In this document: positions 9,656 through 18,989 of the stretch, in pieces
Layout of the letters: each line of letters begins with the position of its first letter
Position numbering within the stretch: position 1 is the stretch's first letter
NCBI GenBank assembly: GCA_963931635.1
Contig: OZ007034.1
Span: forward strand, 2,604,001-2,668,000
Origin: Caccoplasma sp905210875
GTDB lineage: Bacteria; Bacteroidota; Bacteroidia; Bacteroidales; UBA11471
DNA: 64,000 bases
Direction of reading: 5' to 3'
The notes under the pieces: generated by a model
Databases searched by the model: none
Told to the model about the DNA's origin: nothing
The model's input: the letters and a program-made list of their open reading frames with translations, nothing else
Program-made: the position numbers and the translations under genes

Positions 9656-12361
9656 TCAAAGAATCTTTATCTCTTCATCATTACTCAGTTTATAAGTCAA
9701 AGATTTCAAATTTTTACTGTCAGAAGAACCTCCATAGAGGATCTTATATTTGCCATTACGGATTACACCGCGTTGATAATGTTCATCATAAAATTCAAAT
9801 GCCGACTCAGGCAATTGAATCGTTACCAATTGCTCCTCGTTGGAATTTAAGTACACCCGTTTAAATCCTCGTAGAGATTTTATGGGACCATGTTTATCTT
9901 TTTCATTGCAAATATATACCTGAACGACCTCATCGCCGCCTCTATCGCCAATATTCTTTACAGGTATTGTTAATGTTGCTCCACCATCATTGTTGGCTTG
10001 AATAGATGCTTTACCATATTTAAATGTCGTATAACTCAATCCATAGCCGAAGGGGTATACAGGCTTTCCTTTGAAATAGCGATAGGTACGACCTTTGGTC
10101 ATATCATAATCTTCAAAATCGGGTAAGTCTTCAACCGAAGCATAGAAAGTCAATGGCAGGCGACCGGCCGGGTTATAATCTCCAAACAATACGTCAGCAA
10201 CAGCATTTCCACCTTGTTGGCCGGGATACCATGCAGCCAAGATTCCGTCGAGATTCTTGTGTTCCCACGACAATCCAATAGAGCTACCCGAGCATATTAC
10301 CAATACAATCGGTTTTCCTGTTTTTTTCAGTGCTTTCAGCATATTCTTCTGAACATCAGGAAGTTCTATCTTTGTACGGTCACCACTTTTAAAGCCCGGC
10401 AAACTAATTCGAGACAACTCTTCGCCTTCAATCTTTGCCGACATTCCTCCTACATATACAATAGCATCGGCATCTTTCACCCGAGCTGCAATCCCTTCAT
10501 AATCCAACTGCGAAGCATATCCTAAATTAACCGAGAAATCTGTTCCTTTTCTTTCGTGATAATATTCTATCTTAATAGGTACAGGATTATCTTTCGTTAC
10601 CGAAAATACATACTCCCAGTTTCTTTTTTTGGCTCTCCGCCAATCGGAATAAATCTCCTTTCCATCGACAAAAACTCTATATCCATCATCTCCCGATATT
10701 CTCAATACAACATCATCTGTACGAGAAGGTATGAAGGTCGTCTCAAAAGAGGCCGAAAAATCTGTTATGTTAACTCCCGAAACAAAAGGTTTATTGGGAC
10801 GAGTCGTAAAAAACAAATCACCGGTCCATAAGGTATCAGCGGCAACAGGACCCGACAAGTGGGTATTATTCCAGAACGAAGCTTTTATACCCGTTTTTCC
10901 GTCTACAAAGCAGCGAGACAATTCATCGGTAAAGACACGTTGTTCCACATACTCAAAACAAGACGGATCATAAATAATATTTCCGGGTTTCAATTTTGCA
11001 GTAATACCTTCCAGTATAGTTATCGACTCAGTAGGTATACCGTTATAATTTGCCCACAACATTTCTTCATTATCGGCATTGGGGCCCAACACGGCAATCT
11101 TCATATCTTTTCTCAAAGGCAAAACCTGGTCTTTGTTTTCCAGCAAAACCATACTTTTGCGAGCCATTTCACGAGCCTGTTCTACATGTTCTCGACATTC
11201 TACAACAGAATAAGGAATAGACGACCAGTTAACCATAGAATCTGGATCGAATAAACCCAGTTCAAAACGAGCTTTAAGAATTCGCAAAACCGATTTATCT
11301 ATTTCGCTTTCTTTTATTAAGCCTTGTCTTACAGCATCGCCTAATGATCTGTAGGTATTACCACAAACAATATCTGTTCCGGTCAATACAGCATCGGCCG
11401 AAGCATCAGCCGGACCTTTATGGGTTTCGTGGTGCCCTTTCTGATAGAAATCATCAATAGCTCCGCAGTCCGACACAACGATTCCGTCAAATCCCCACTC
11501 TTCACGCAATATATGCATAAGAAGTTGGTCGCTTGAGCAACAAGGTTCTCCTTCAAAGCGGTTATATGCGCACATGACTTCTTTGACGCCCCCCTGTTCT
11601 ACCAACGCCTTAAATGCCGGTAAATAGGTTTCCCACAAATCTCTGGAAGATATATTCTTGGCATCATAAGAATGACGATTCCATTCAGGACCACTATGCA
11701 CGGCATAATGTTTTGCACAAGCGTGCAGTTTATCATATTTTGAGGTTGGGTCGCCTTGCAAACCTCTGACAACAGCCAAACCCATGACCGTTGTCAGATA
11801 AGGATCTTCGCCATAGGTCTCTTGTCCACGACCCCACCGTGGATCTCTAAAAATATTGACATTTGGCGTCCAAAAGGTCAAACCTTGATATCGCTTTATG
11901 GCATGATGCCGTTTAAACTCATGATGTTTGGCCCGTGCCTCATCCGAGACCATATCAAATACCTTATACACAGCATCAGCATCAAACGAGGCAGCCATAC
12001 CTATCGCCTGGGGAAAAACCGTAGCTTTTCCTGCACGAGCCACCCCATGCAAGGCTTCGTTCCACCAGTCATATTCCACTATGCCCAAACGTTCTACCGC
12101 TATCGCCGTATTTTGCATCTGCGAGATTTTCTCTTCGAGAGTCATCCGTTTTAAAAGATCTTTGGCTCTCTCTTCGGCACTCAATAAAGGGTTCTTATAC
12201 GGCAAAAGCGAAACAGTATCCTGTGACACACTTTCCACATCTGTTGATGCGTTCATGACTCTGTTGCTTTCTGCCATACACACACCAGGAGATAATCCTA
12301 GGGTAAGAAATGCAAAAGACAATAATCTGATCTTCTTGTTTTTCATCTTTCTGTTTTTCAT
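9656..12361 (-). CDS. Secreted GH3 beta-glycosidase with inserted PA14 domain
   Basis: This 901-residue protein has a signal peptide and a GH3 (alpha/beta) barrel. The nucleophile aspartate falls in GIVVSDCGAIDDF near residue 300, and NVNIFRDPRWGRGQETYGEDP and KHYAVHSGPEWNRH are typical of GH3. A PA14 carbohydrate-binding domain (about residues 490-610, FWNNTHLSGP to DFSVNLGY) is inserted in the second alpha/beta domain, followed by a fibronectin-III-like C-terminal domain. Such GH3 enzymes are beta-glucosidases or beta-xylosidases. With pectate lyases around it, xylose on xylogalacturonan is one plausible target, but specificity cannot be read from sequence. The gaps on both sides are about 31-33 bp. 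Confidence 0.92.
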   Translation of the reverse strand: MKNRKMKNKKIRLLSFAFLTLGLSPGVCMAESNRVMNASTDVESVSQDTVSLLPYKNPLLSAEERAKDLLKRMTLEEKISQMQNTAIAVERLGIVEYDWWNEALHGVARAGKATVFPQAIGMAASFDADAVYKVFDMVSDEARAKHHEFKRHHAIKRYQGLTFWTPNVNIFRDPRWGRGQETYGEDPYLTTVMGLAVVRGLQGDPTSKYDKLHACAKHYAVHSGPEWNRHSYDAKNISSRDLWETYLPAFKALVEQGGVKEVMCAYNRFEGEPCCSSDQLLMHILREEWGFDGIVVSDCGAIDDFYQKGHHETHKGPADASADAVLTGTDIVCGNTYRSLGDAVRQGLIKESEIDKSVLRILKARFELGLFDPDSMVNWSSIPYSVVECREHVEQAREMARKSMVLLENKDQVLPLRKDMKIAVLGPNADNEEMLWANYNGIPTESITILEGITAKLKPGNIIYDPSCFEYVEQRVFTDELSRCFVDGKTGIKASFWNNTHLSGPVAADTLWTGDLFFTTRPNKPFVSGVNITDFSASFETTFIPSRTDDVVLRISGDDGYRVFVDGKEIYSDWRRAKKRNWEYVFSVTKDNPVPIKIEYYHERKGTDFSVNLGYASQLDYEGIAARVKDADAIVYVGGMSAKIEGEELSRISLPGFKSGDRTKIELPDVQKNMLKALKKTGKPIVLVICSGSSIGLSWEHKNLDGILAAWYPGQQGGNAVADVLFGDYNPAGRLPLTFYASVEDLPDFEDYDMTKGRTYRYFKGKPVYPFGYGLSYTTFKYGKASIQANNDGGATLTIPVKNIGDRGGDEVVQVYICNEKDKHGPIKSLRGFKRVYLNSNEEQLVTIQLPESAFEFYDEHYQRGVIRNGKYKILYGGSSDSKNLKSLTYKLSNDEEIKIL

Positions 12362-12394
12362 AGATTAATACTTATAATATCACCTTTCTTTTAT

Positions 12395-13795
12395 TTAAAG
12401 GCTATTCAGATAATTTTCAAGATTGGTATATCCATTCTCAGCTACGCCGTTGCGGTCACTGGCATCGTGAGGATTCAAACCGTTTTTCTTTTCCCACGCA
12501 TCGGGCATTCCGTCGTGGTCGCTATCGGCAGGAGCCGGCAGACTTTTCAACTCGGGCCAACCGCCTACCTCATCTTGACTGTCGATGATACCCGATTTAT
12601 GTGCCAAAGATGCATCACCCTTTTTCTGATAGGATTTCCCTGCATACGTGGCATATCCATTCCTTACCTCGTCTATTATTCTTGCATCTACAACATCACG
12701 CACAGGCCGAGTACAACCGGCATTCTCCAATACGGCCTTATATGCCTCGTACGGCGTTTGCTCATTGATTTTCATTGCAGGCCAAGGCGATTCCAGTTTT
12801 ATCAGAGACAAATATTTATCGCCGCCCGACGGTTGCACACCTCCGGCCCAGTTATTGGCGGAGACTTCTTTATTTCCCTCAATCACATTTCCCGAAACAT
12901 ACCATTTACCAAAATCTTCTTCACCACTGCGACTACCGGGATTTACTATTCTATATGAAACCTTCCCGGTAGCGGTTGCCGGCCCTGGTTTATAATAGTT
13001 ATTTACCATATTAACGGTTATGTCGCTAAATTTAGGATTTCCATTTTGATGTTTCTCTCCACCATAAGAGCTGTTGTAGCCCCAATTATAAAGGACATTG
13101 TTACGATAATCATTATATCCACTACCCGATGCCCAACGCGGATTACGGCTCGAATGGTGTGCTATCAAGTTATGATGATAAGTGCTGTAATTGGAGCCCC
13201 ATATACCTCCAAATCCATGCGAACCTTTCACATGATTGGAATTGAAAAGACTCTCGGTAATCATACACCACTGTATCGTAACATTCTCACAATGATATAT
13301 CGACAAGGCTTCATCTATACTCCAACTGACAGAAACATGATCCAAAATAATATTCTTATGATAACGCGACGCAATAGCATCGTCAGAGCGACCCGATTCA
13401 TTACCGAGACGCACGCGAATGTAACGAATGATAACTTCGTCGGCGTTTATGTTCAAAGGATAGCGTTTAATGCAGATACCATCACCGGGAGCTGTTTGTC
13501 CGGCAATAGTTATATATGGATTCCGAATATTTAATGCGCTCTTCAAATCAATGGTTCCCGAAACCCGAAAAACGACCGTACGGGGGCCCTTTGCCTCAAT
13601 GGCAGCTCGCAAACTGCCTTCGCCCGAGTCGTTAAGATTGGTCACCTCATACACAACTCCTCCACGACCTCCAACGGTATATTTACCATACCCTTCGGCT
13701 GTGGGGAATGCCAATACTTCACTCTTCTGTGCTTTACATGAAATAGGTGCGAAAAGGACTACAGCACCTAAAAGGAATAAAAAACAACGTTTCAT
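12395..13795 (-). CDS. Secreted pectate lyase, PL1 family, paralogue 2
   Basis: The 466-residue protein has a signal peptide (MKRCFLFLLGAVVLFAPISC) with a possible lipobox cysteine at residue 20. The same PL1 beta-helix landmarks as the first paralogue are present: ITIAGQTAPGDG, ILDHVSVSWSIDEALSIY and HHSSRNPRWASG. The C terminus is the same Ca-binding loop, and the final ~30 residues are almost identical to paralogue 1 while the middle has diverged. It probably attacks a different region or substitution pattern of galacturonan. It sits between GH43-like and GH3 genes with gaps of 24 and 33 bp. Confidence 0.92.
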   Translation of the reverse strand: MKRCFLFLLGAVVLFAPISCKAQKSEVLAFPTAEGYGKYTVGGRGGVVYEVTNLNDSGEGSLRAAIEAKGPRTVVFRVSGTIDLKSALNIRNPYITIAGQTAPGDGICIKRYPLNINADEVIIRYIRVRLGNESGRSDDAIASRYHKNIILDHVSVSWSIDEALSIYHCENVTIQWCMITESLFNSNHVKGSHGFGGIWGSNYSTYHHNLIAHHSSRNPRWASGSGYNDYRNNVLYNWGYNSSYGGEKHQNGNPKFSDITVNMVNNYYKPGPATATGKVSYRIVNPGSRSGEEDFGKWYVSGNVIEGNKEVSANNWAGGVQPSGGDKYLSLIKLESPWPAMKINEQTPYEAYKAVLENAGCTRPVRDVVDARIIDEVRNGYATYAGKSYQKKGDASLAHKSGIIDSQDEVGGWPELKSLPAPADSDHDGMPDAWEKKNGLNPHDASDRNGVAENGYTNLENYLNSL

Positions 13796-13819
13796 GGTTC
13801 TCTATTTTGGTTACACAAT

Positions 13820-14821
13820 TTATTGTTTATTTCTATATGTTAATTCTCGTTCTCGCTCTTTCATTTTTTTCAATACACTCTCTTTTACCTTGAATATAGT
13901 GCCATGTTTATGGCCTTTTGGACAAGAAATTTTATCGTCAATCGACGTAAAGGTCTTGAAATCTCTAGTAGAAACCGCTCCATAGCGAAACTCACGATAA
14001 ACATCAAAATAGATAAGCCACTCATCTCCAACCTTGACAGCACACGGTCCCTCGGAATATGTCGGTCCAAAATTGACGGAAGGATTGGTAAACGGTCCTT
14101 CGGGACTATCGGAGAAGACACAAAAGAGATTGCTATAATTAGGTTTACGATTGTCTTTGATAATAAAGACATAATCTTTGTCGCCCCGCTTCAACAGATA
14201 GCCATCGATGGAGTTGTAGCCGGGGTCGTAAAACTTCTTCGTCGGGGCAAATGTTTTAAAATCTTTGGTAGTTGTATAATAGGCCCGATGAGCTTTGTTC
14301 TGCCCCAACTTATCGGCCTCGGTATATCGCTCGGGCAGTATAGCCGAAGACCATATAATCATAAACTGCTCGTTAACATCGTCATAGAAAAGCTCCGGTG
14401 CCCACACGTTGTTGGTTGCCGAATCGGCCATTACGCGTATCTCGCGCTGTTCACTCCAATGAATCAGATCTTTTGAAGAGGAATATCCAAAACCTTGCTC
14501 TCCGTTCCAACTGATAGTCCATACCAGATGAAACGTCCCGTCGGGACCTTGCACAATAGAATGATCGCGCATCATGGGTGTACCGTAAAATTTGGGTTCT
14601 TCCATCTTCTTTGTGTGATAATCATAATAAATCTTCTGATTACCAATCTCGGGTTTGAGCCATACGCCTGCCAAACTGTCCCAATTGTATCCATCGTAGC
14701 TATACAGAAAATGCAATCCGTCCAGGGCCGGTTCGTGATGAGAAGTAAACAGATAGACCTCTTTCTCTCCACAGGAAAAAAAGATTAGGCAAGAAAATAT
14801 ACACAAAAAGATTTTTTTCAT
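13820..14821 (-). CDS. GH43-like five-bladed-propeller glycosidase lipoprotein
   Basis: The 333-residue protein has a clear lipoprotein signal (LCIFSCLIFFSCGEK, cysteine near residue 17). It has a five-bladed beta-propeller pattern: RDHSIVQGPDGTFHLVWT near residue 84, NNVWAPELFYDDVNEQFMIIW near 137, NSIDGYLLKRGDKDYVF near 200 and YSEGPCAVKVGDEWLIYFD near 256. The Asp-His and Glu-Gly-Pro positions fit the acid and base of GH43. Members are arabinosidases, xylosidases or galactosidases, so the substrate is open. Cell-surface or periplasmic attachment is implied by the lipobox. A strong palindrome (14844-14880) lies just upstream of its start. Confidence 0.8.
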   Translation of the reverse strand: MKKIFLCIFSCLIFFSCGEKEVYLFTSHHEPALDGLHFLYSYDGYNWDSLAGVWLKPEIGNQKIYYDYHTKKMEEPKFYGTPMMRDHSIVQGPDGTFHLVWTISWNGEQGFGYSSSKDLIHWSEQREIRVMADSATNNVWAPELFYDDVNEQFMIIWSSAILPERYTEADKLGQNKAHRAYYTTTKDFKTFAPTKKFYDPGYNSIDGYLLKRGDKDYVFIIKDNRKPNYSNLFCVFSDSPEGPFTNPSVNFGPTYSEGPCAVKVGDEWLIYFDVYREFRYGAVSTRDFKTFTSIDDKISCPKGHKHGTIFKVKESVLKKMKERERELTYRNKQ

Positions 14822-14843
14822 TGATACTGTATTTTTTCATAAT

Positions 14844-14880
14844 CTGTTACAGCTCTCAAAATTTTTGAGAGCTGTAACAG
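14844..14880. repeat. Perfect 18-bp inverted repeat between DUF4957-like and GH43-like genes
   Basis: Arms 14844-14861 and 14863-14880 are perfect reverse complements with a single central base, so the RNA would fold with a 5-6-nt loop. It begins 8 bp past the stop of the 14889 gene. The flanking sequence has no long U run, so it may be a transcript-end or RNA-stability hairpin rather than a full terminator. Confidence 0.7.
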
Positions 14881-14888
14881 TCATGGGG

Positions 14889-17201
14889 TTAATAAACGAC
14901 CGACTTAGCCTCTTTGCCGGCTTTGATGTAATATACACCGTGAACGGGCAGAGTGAGGGTGGCGGTACCGTTGACTACGGCTTTCTGTGCAAGCTGAGCA
15001 CCGTTGGCGGCATAAAGCTCAACCGTTGCAGCATCGGCATTGCTTACCGTTACCTCTTCGCCATTCTGGGCGATAACCAGGCCTGCTGTCTCGGCTTGTG
15101 CCTCTTCGATGGCTGTACTACTGGTCTCGGCTGTTACTTTGATATTGCCGATGAACTGGTAGGTATAGTACTTCCTTATGAGGACTCTTCCATCATCCGT
15201 GCGATCGGTTCCCGCCATGCCCGGACCTACTATGGGTGAATCTACATCTCCAATCCAGCGTACATACACCTCGTTTTGATTCTCCGCTGCAGCGGGCAGT
15301 GTGGCTATGGCATCGCGCCAGCAGTCGGCGACTGAATCGATGGTTATGGTGGTGAGGGTGCTCCAATTGGTCTTATCGAGAGAGTATTCCATCTTCGTGG
15401 TCTTGTGCATGCGTGCCTCTGTCAGAAGAACGGCTGATACAGTAACGCCGCTCATGCCTTTGGTCGAGAATTTTATGTAGGAATAGTCGGGATGAGCACA
15501 ACATGCTTTGCTCAACTCTTCTTTATATCCTGCTGCGGATTCTTCTTGTTCTACTACAGCTGAATCTAGTCGGGTGCGCAACAGCGCTGCCATGAAGAGT
15601 ACAGGCTCTTCACTACCATTGTATGTATAGGCCTTATTATTCCGGGTCTGGGCAAAGGTCGTGTCGGCATAGGTGCTGCCATCGGCTGAATGCTCTACTG
15701 TCATAATACCAAATTCTCCGGAATTCTCTGCTTGTTTCGAGTGATTGGCGGCAAACGGAAGGGTCAAATTTTTCGTGCTTCCATCTCTAAGTTGGCAGAA
15801 ATCCCACAATATCTCATATTCTTCTGACTCTACTTGGGCCGTAAGGTTTAAATCGCCTGTCAATGTAAAGGTACGATTCATCTCTTGTACTCCATCACTC
15901 CACCCCTTAAAGGTATTCAATCCGTTATGAAGATCTATGCTGACCGTTATTTCATCGCCTACAATATAAAAGTTCTTTTCGGGTTGTATCGTAAGTGTCG
16001 CTGTAGTCGACCCTTCTATCGCTATGTTGACAGCTGCTTTTTGGGGGAATTGGTCTACATACCATCTTTCTGCTCCGAGATAGGTGGGATTTCCTTCTGC
16101 ATCGACGCCGGCGGTATAAGCCTTACTGGTTTTCAACAGTGAAAAGTCTTTGTTGTATCTGTCATAGAAATCGTCCCAAGCCAGCTCTACATCGGCCATC
16201 GTGTAGTTATTTGTCGTATCGGCAAGAAGCCAGGTATAATTGCCTTCATCGTCTTTGTTGTTTCCTGCAATCCAGGGCTTAAAACCTTCAATCACATTGT
16301 TGGAAGCATAGATACTACCATAGGCACACGAAATAATGGTGGGAGAGTCGGTCTTTTCGAGGTTCAAATCATCGACATAGTCGGGATAGAGGAAGAGGTT
16401 GTTGTTGATGTAAAACTCCGAACCCATTCCCATATAGTCTCCTACATTGATCACGCTGAAAGCTCCATTTCCTACATACGACCCGGCTACTATCACAGTA
16501 TTGTTTTCGAATGTCACATATCCGTCGGCTCGGCCTGTTTCATCGGAAATATAGTTCATCGTAAAGATTGATTTCAAGTAAGGCATATCATAGAAGGTAT
16601 TGTCGCGGAATACCACCTCGATAGGCACTTGGCCAAAATAGATACACGGCCAACGGTTGCCCGAAGTAACATTATTGTTGTATACGTTGCAACCACTCAT
16701 CTCAAAATAGTTTATGGTACCCATGGCCTCGTAATTTCCGTTTTCGTCGGTTGCAGGCACCGAACGATAGAAAGTACGGGGATAGTTGGAGAGGTCACAA
16801 TTGCGAAGAACCAATGAGTCAATATCACATTTGCAATTTGACCACATAATTATTTGCCCTGAAGAAGCTAAATTACCGCTAGAATACTGAATATTTACGT
16901 TCTCGAAATAGAGACCGAGGTCGCTGTTGGGCTCGGTATCAGCCTCTGTCGTCCAACGCAATTGAAGGATTGGCTTAAAATTGGTAGGCATACCGATAAT
17001 CCATAATTTGCCTGCAGTAGGTATATTTTGGTATGTGCCAGTTCCTGTAGAGATAATCACATCGGGGCTTTCAGGATTTACAAAAATCGTGTCTCTGGCT
17101 CCTTTTTGATGAGTCAAACTGTTCAAAGCAGACACAAATTCTGCCGACGTCGTTACTATCTTACTATCGGCTATAGCCTGATAGGATAGCACTGTTGCCA
17201 A
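14889..17201 (-). CDS. Secreted DUF4957/DUF5123-like protein with type IX sorting domain; apparent frameshift in signal peptide
   Basis: About 770 residues are in frame. A parallel beta-helix-like N-terminal half resembles DUF4957 (FVNPESPDVIIST to LQLRWTTEADTEP). A YLGAERWYVDQ segment near residue 380 resembles DUF5123. A bacterial-repeat domain (FKGWSDGVQEMNRTFTL) follows near 430, then a beta-sandwich region, and the last ~75 residues resemble a T9SS/Por C-terminal sorting domain (VELYAANGAQ to YYIKAGKEAKSVVY). The only in-frame starts are poor (TTG at 17199-17201 or ATT at 17223-17225). The natural ATG at 17231-17233 is one base out of frame: with seven instead of six A residues it would encode MKKIVTLSAAFLATVLSYQAIA, a perfect signal peptide. 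This is a sequencing error, a real mutation or slippage-based control. Function unknown; context says pectin binding or cleavage. Confidence 0.75.
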   Translation of the reverse strand: MATVLSYQAIADSKIVTTSAEFVSALNSLTHQKGARDTIFVNPESPDVIISTGTGTYQNIPTAGKLWIIGMPTNFKPILQLRWTTEADTEPNSDLGLYFENVNIQYSSGNLASSGQIIMWSNCKCDIDSLVLRNCDLSNYPRTFYRSVPATDENGNYEAMGTINYFEMSGCNVYNNNVTSGNRWPCIYFGQVPIEVVFRDNTFYDMPYLKSIFTMNYISDETGRADGYVTFENNTVIVAGSYVGNGAFSVINVGDYMGMGSEFYINNNLFLYPDYVDDLNLEKTDSPTIISCAYGSIYASNNVIEGFKPWIAGNNKDDEGNYTWLLADTTNNYTMADVELAWDDFYDRYNKDFSLLKTSKAYTAGVDAEGNPTYLGAERWYVDQFPQKAAVNIAIEGSTTATLTIQPEKNFYIVGDEITVSIDLHNGLNTFKGWSDGVQEMNRTFTLTGDLNLTAQVESEEYEILWDFCQLRDGSTKNLTLPFAANHSKQAENSGEFGIMTVEHSADGSTYADTTFAQTRNNKAYTYNGSEEPVLFMAALLRTRLDSAVVEQEESAAGYKEELSKACCAHPDYSYIKFSTKGMSGVTVSAVLLTEARMHKTTKMEYSLDKTNWSTLTTITIDSVADCWRDAIATLPAAAENQNEVYVRWIGDVDSPIVGPGMAGTDRTDDGRVLIRKYYTYQFIGNIKVTAETSSTAIEEAQAETAGLVIAQNGEEVTVSNADAATVELYAANGAQLAQKAVVNGTATLTLPVHGVYYIKAGKEAKSVVY

Positions 17202-17302
17202 AAAAGCAGCAGATAGCGTAACAATTTTTTCATAACTTTAATGTTTTTATGGTTAGATATTACCTCATATAATCTCCTAAGAGATACATGGAGTTTTTAT
17301 GG

Positions 17303-18973
17303 TTATCGTATAATCAATACCGATACAGGCGCAAAACTTTTTTTCTCTACTTTCACAATATAGGTTCCTTGAGACAAGGATGACAAGTCTATGCGATTAT
17401 CATCAACAGTCATCTGACGGGTAAGCATACCAGAAAGTGTAAAGACTGAAAGTGTTGCCCCGATACCATCAGTTGACAATGTGAGCATTGATGTTTCGGG
17501 ACACCAGGTGGCCGTAAGCATCTCTACATTTGCCGTAAGCAACTCTACCGACGCTCCCCCAAAATTTGTGTTCATCGTCTCACCGGCTAAACTATTGATA
17601 TATACCTCTATTGCTGTATATCCTTCGGCATTGAGTTGATTGTTATCGGCCGTTTGCGGATCGAGGCCATATTTCATCTCCCACTCATCGGGCATTCCAT
17701 CACCATCGGTATCAAGAGGAGCCGGAGCACTCTTCAACTCGGGCCAACCTCCTACATCTTCTTGCGAATCTATAATGCCACACAACTGTGATTTATCGGC
17801 CACATTCTTATTTTTCTCATACGTTTCACCTTCGTATGTTGCATAACCATAACGGACCTCGTCGGCAATACGGTAATCGACATCATCGCGATAGGGATGT
17901 GTTGCTCCGACATTGTTTAAAACAGACTCATATGCATCTTCTGCCGTTTGCTCATTTATAGGCATGGCCGGCCACGGTTCCAATACCCGTAAATTTGTCA
18001 ACATATTGCTACTGGAAACCTGTATGCCTCCAGCCCAGTTATTCTGCGTTACGGCAGAATTACCTTCCATGTAATTATCGCTAACGTACCATTTCCCATA
18101 ATCTGTATCACTTCGGTACGAAGGGTTGGCTATACGATGTGACACATCTCCGGGTTGAGTAGCCGGGCCGGGTTTATAATAGTTTGCCACCATATTGATT
18201 TCGAAGAAATTGTAATTGGGATCATCTTCATTCTTCTCTCCTCCGTAACAACTGTTATAACCCCAGTTATAAATTACATTATTCCGATAATCGTTGTACC
18301 CCGAACCCGATGCAAAACGCGGATTGCGGCTCGAATGGTGTGCTATCAGATTGTGATGATAGGTACTATAGTTGGAACCCCAAATGCCACCAAAACCGTG
18401 TGCTCCCTTGATATGATTGGAATTATACAGACTTTCACTAATCATACACCACTGGATGGTTACATTCTCGCAACAATATATCGACATTGTCTCATCAATA
18501 CTCCAACTGGCCGACACATGGTCTAGAATAATGTTTTTTTGATACCTGCAGAAAATGGCATCTGAATCATCGCCAGTTTCGTCACCAAGTCGCACACGAA
18601 TATGGCGAATAATCACCTCATCGGCACTGATATTCAGAGGATAACGTTTTATACATATACCTTGACCAGGGGCTGTCTGTCCGGCTATTGTGATATACGG
18701 ATTCTTTATTTTCAAAGCACTTTTCAGGTCGATGGTTCCCGATACACGGAAGACAACGGTACGGGGACCCGAAGCATCGATAGCTGCACGCAAGCTGCCT
18801 TCGCCTGAATCGTTCAGATTGGTTACCTCTATCACTCTACCTCCACGACCGCCAACGGTATATTTTCCATATCCCTCTGCCGTCGGGAAGGCCAACAGTG
18901 AATCTTCTTGGCTCATTGCCGGCATGAAATTCATGCACAGAATAGCCGCTGAAAACAGAATTACTTTTTTCAT
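17303..18973 (-). CDS. Secreted pectate lyase, PL1 family, paralogue 3, with type IX sorting domain
   Basis: The 556-residue protein has a signal peptide (MKKVILFSAAILCMNFMPAMS) and the PL1 helix: ITIAGQTAPGQG, ILDHVSASWSIDETMSIY and HHSSRNPRFASG with the RNPR catalytic region. The Ca-binding DTDGDGMPDEWEMKYGLDP loop follows near residue 440. Unlike paralogues 1 and 2 it continues for about 90 more residues into a C-terminal domain (TLSVFTLSGMLTRQ to GTYIVKVEKKS) of the Por/T9SS sorting type. This implies export across the outer membrane by type IX secretion. It follows a DUF1593 gene by 16 bp. Confidence 0.92.
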   Translation of the reverse strand: MKKVILFSAAILCMNFMPAMSQEDSLLAFPTAEGYGKYTVGGRGGRVIEVTNLNDSGEGSLRAAIDASGPRTVVFRVSGTIDLKSALKIKNPYITIAGQTAPGQGICIKRYPLNISADEVIIRHIRVRLGDETGDDSDAIFCRYQKNIILDHVSASWSIDETMSIYCCENVTIQWCMISESLYNSNHIKGAHGFGGIWGSNYSTYHHNLIAHHSSRNPRFASGSGYNDYRNNVIYNWGYNSCYGGEKNEDDPNYNFFEINMVANYYKPGPATQPGDVSHRIANPSYRSDTDYGKWYVSDNYMEGNSAVTQNNWAGGIQVSSSNMLTNLRVLEPWPAMPINEQTAEDAYESVLNNVGATHPYRDDVDYRIADEVRYGYATYEGETYEKNKNVADKSQLCGIIDSQEDVGGWPELKSAPAPLDTDGDGMPDEWEMKYGLDPQTADNNQLNAEGYTAIEVYINSLAGETMNTNFGGASVELLTANVEMLTATWCPETSMLTLSTDGIGATLSVFTLSGMLTRQMTVDDNRIDLSSLSQGTYIVKVEKKSFAPVSVLIIR

Positions 18974-18989
18974 GGTTATTTATTTTGGA

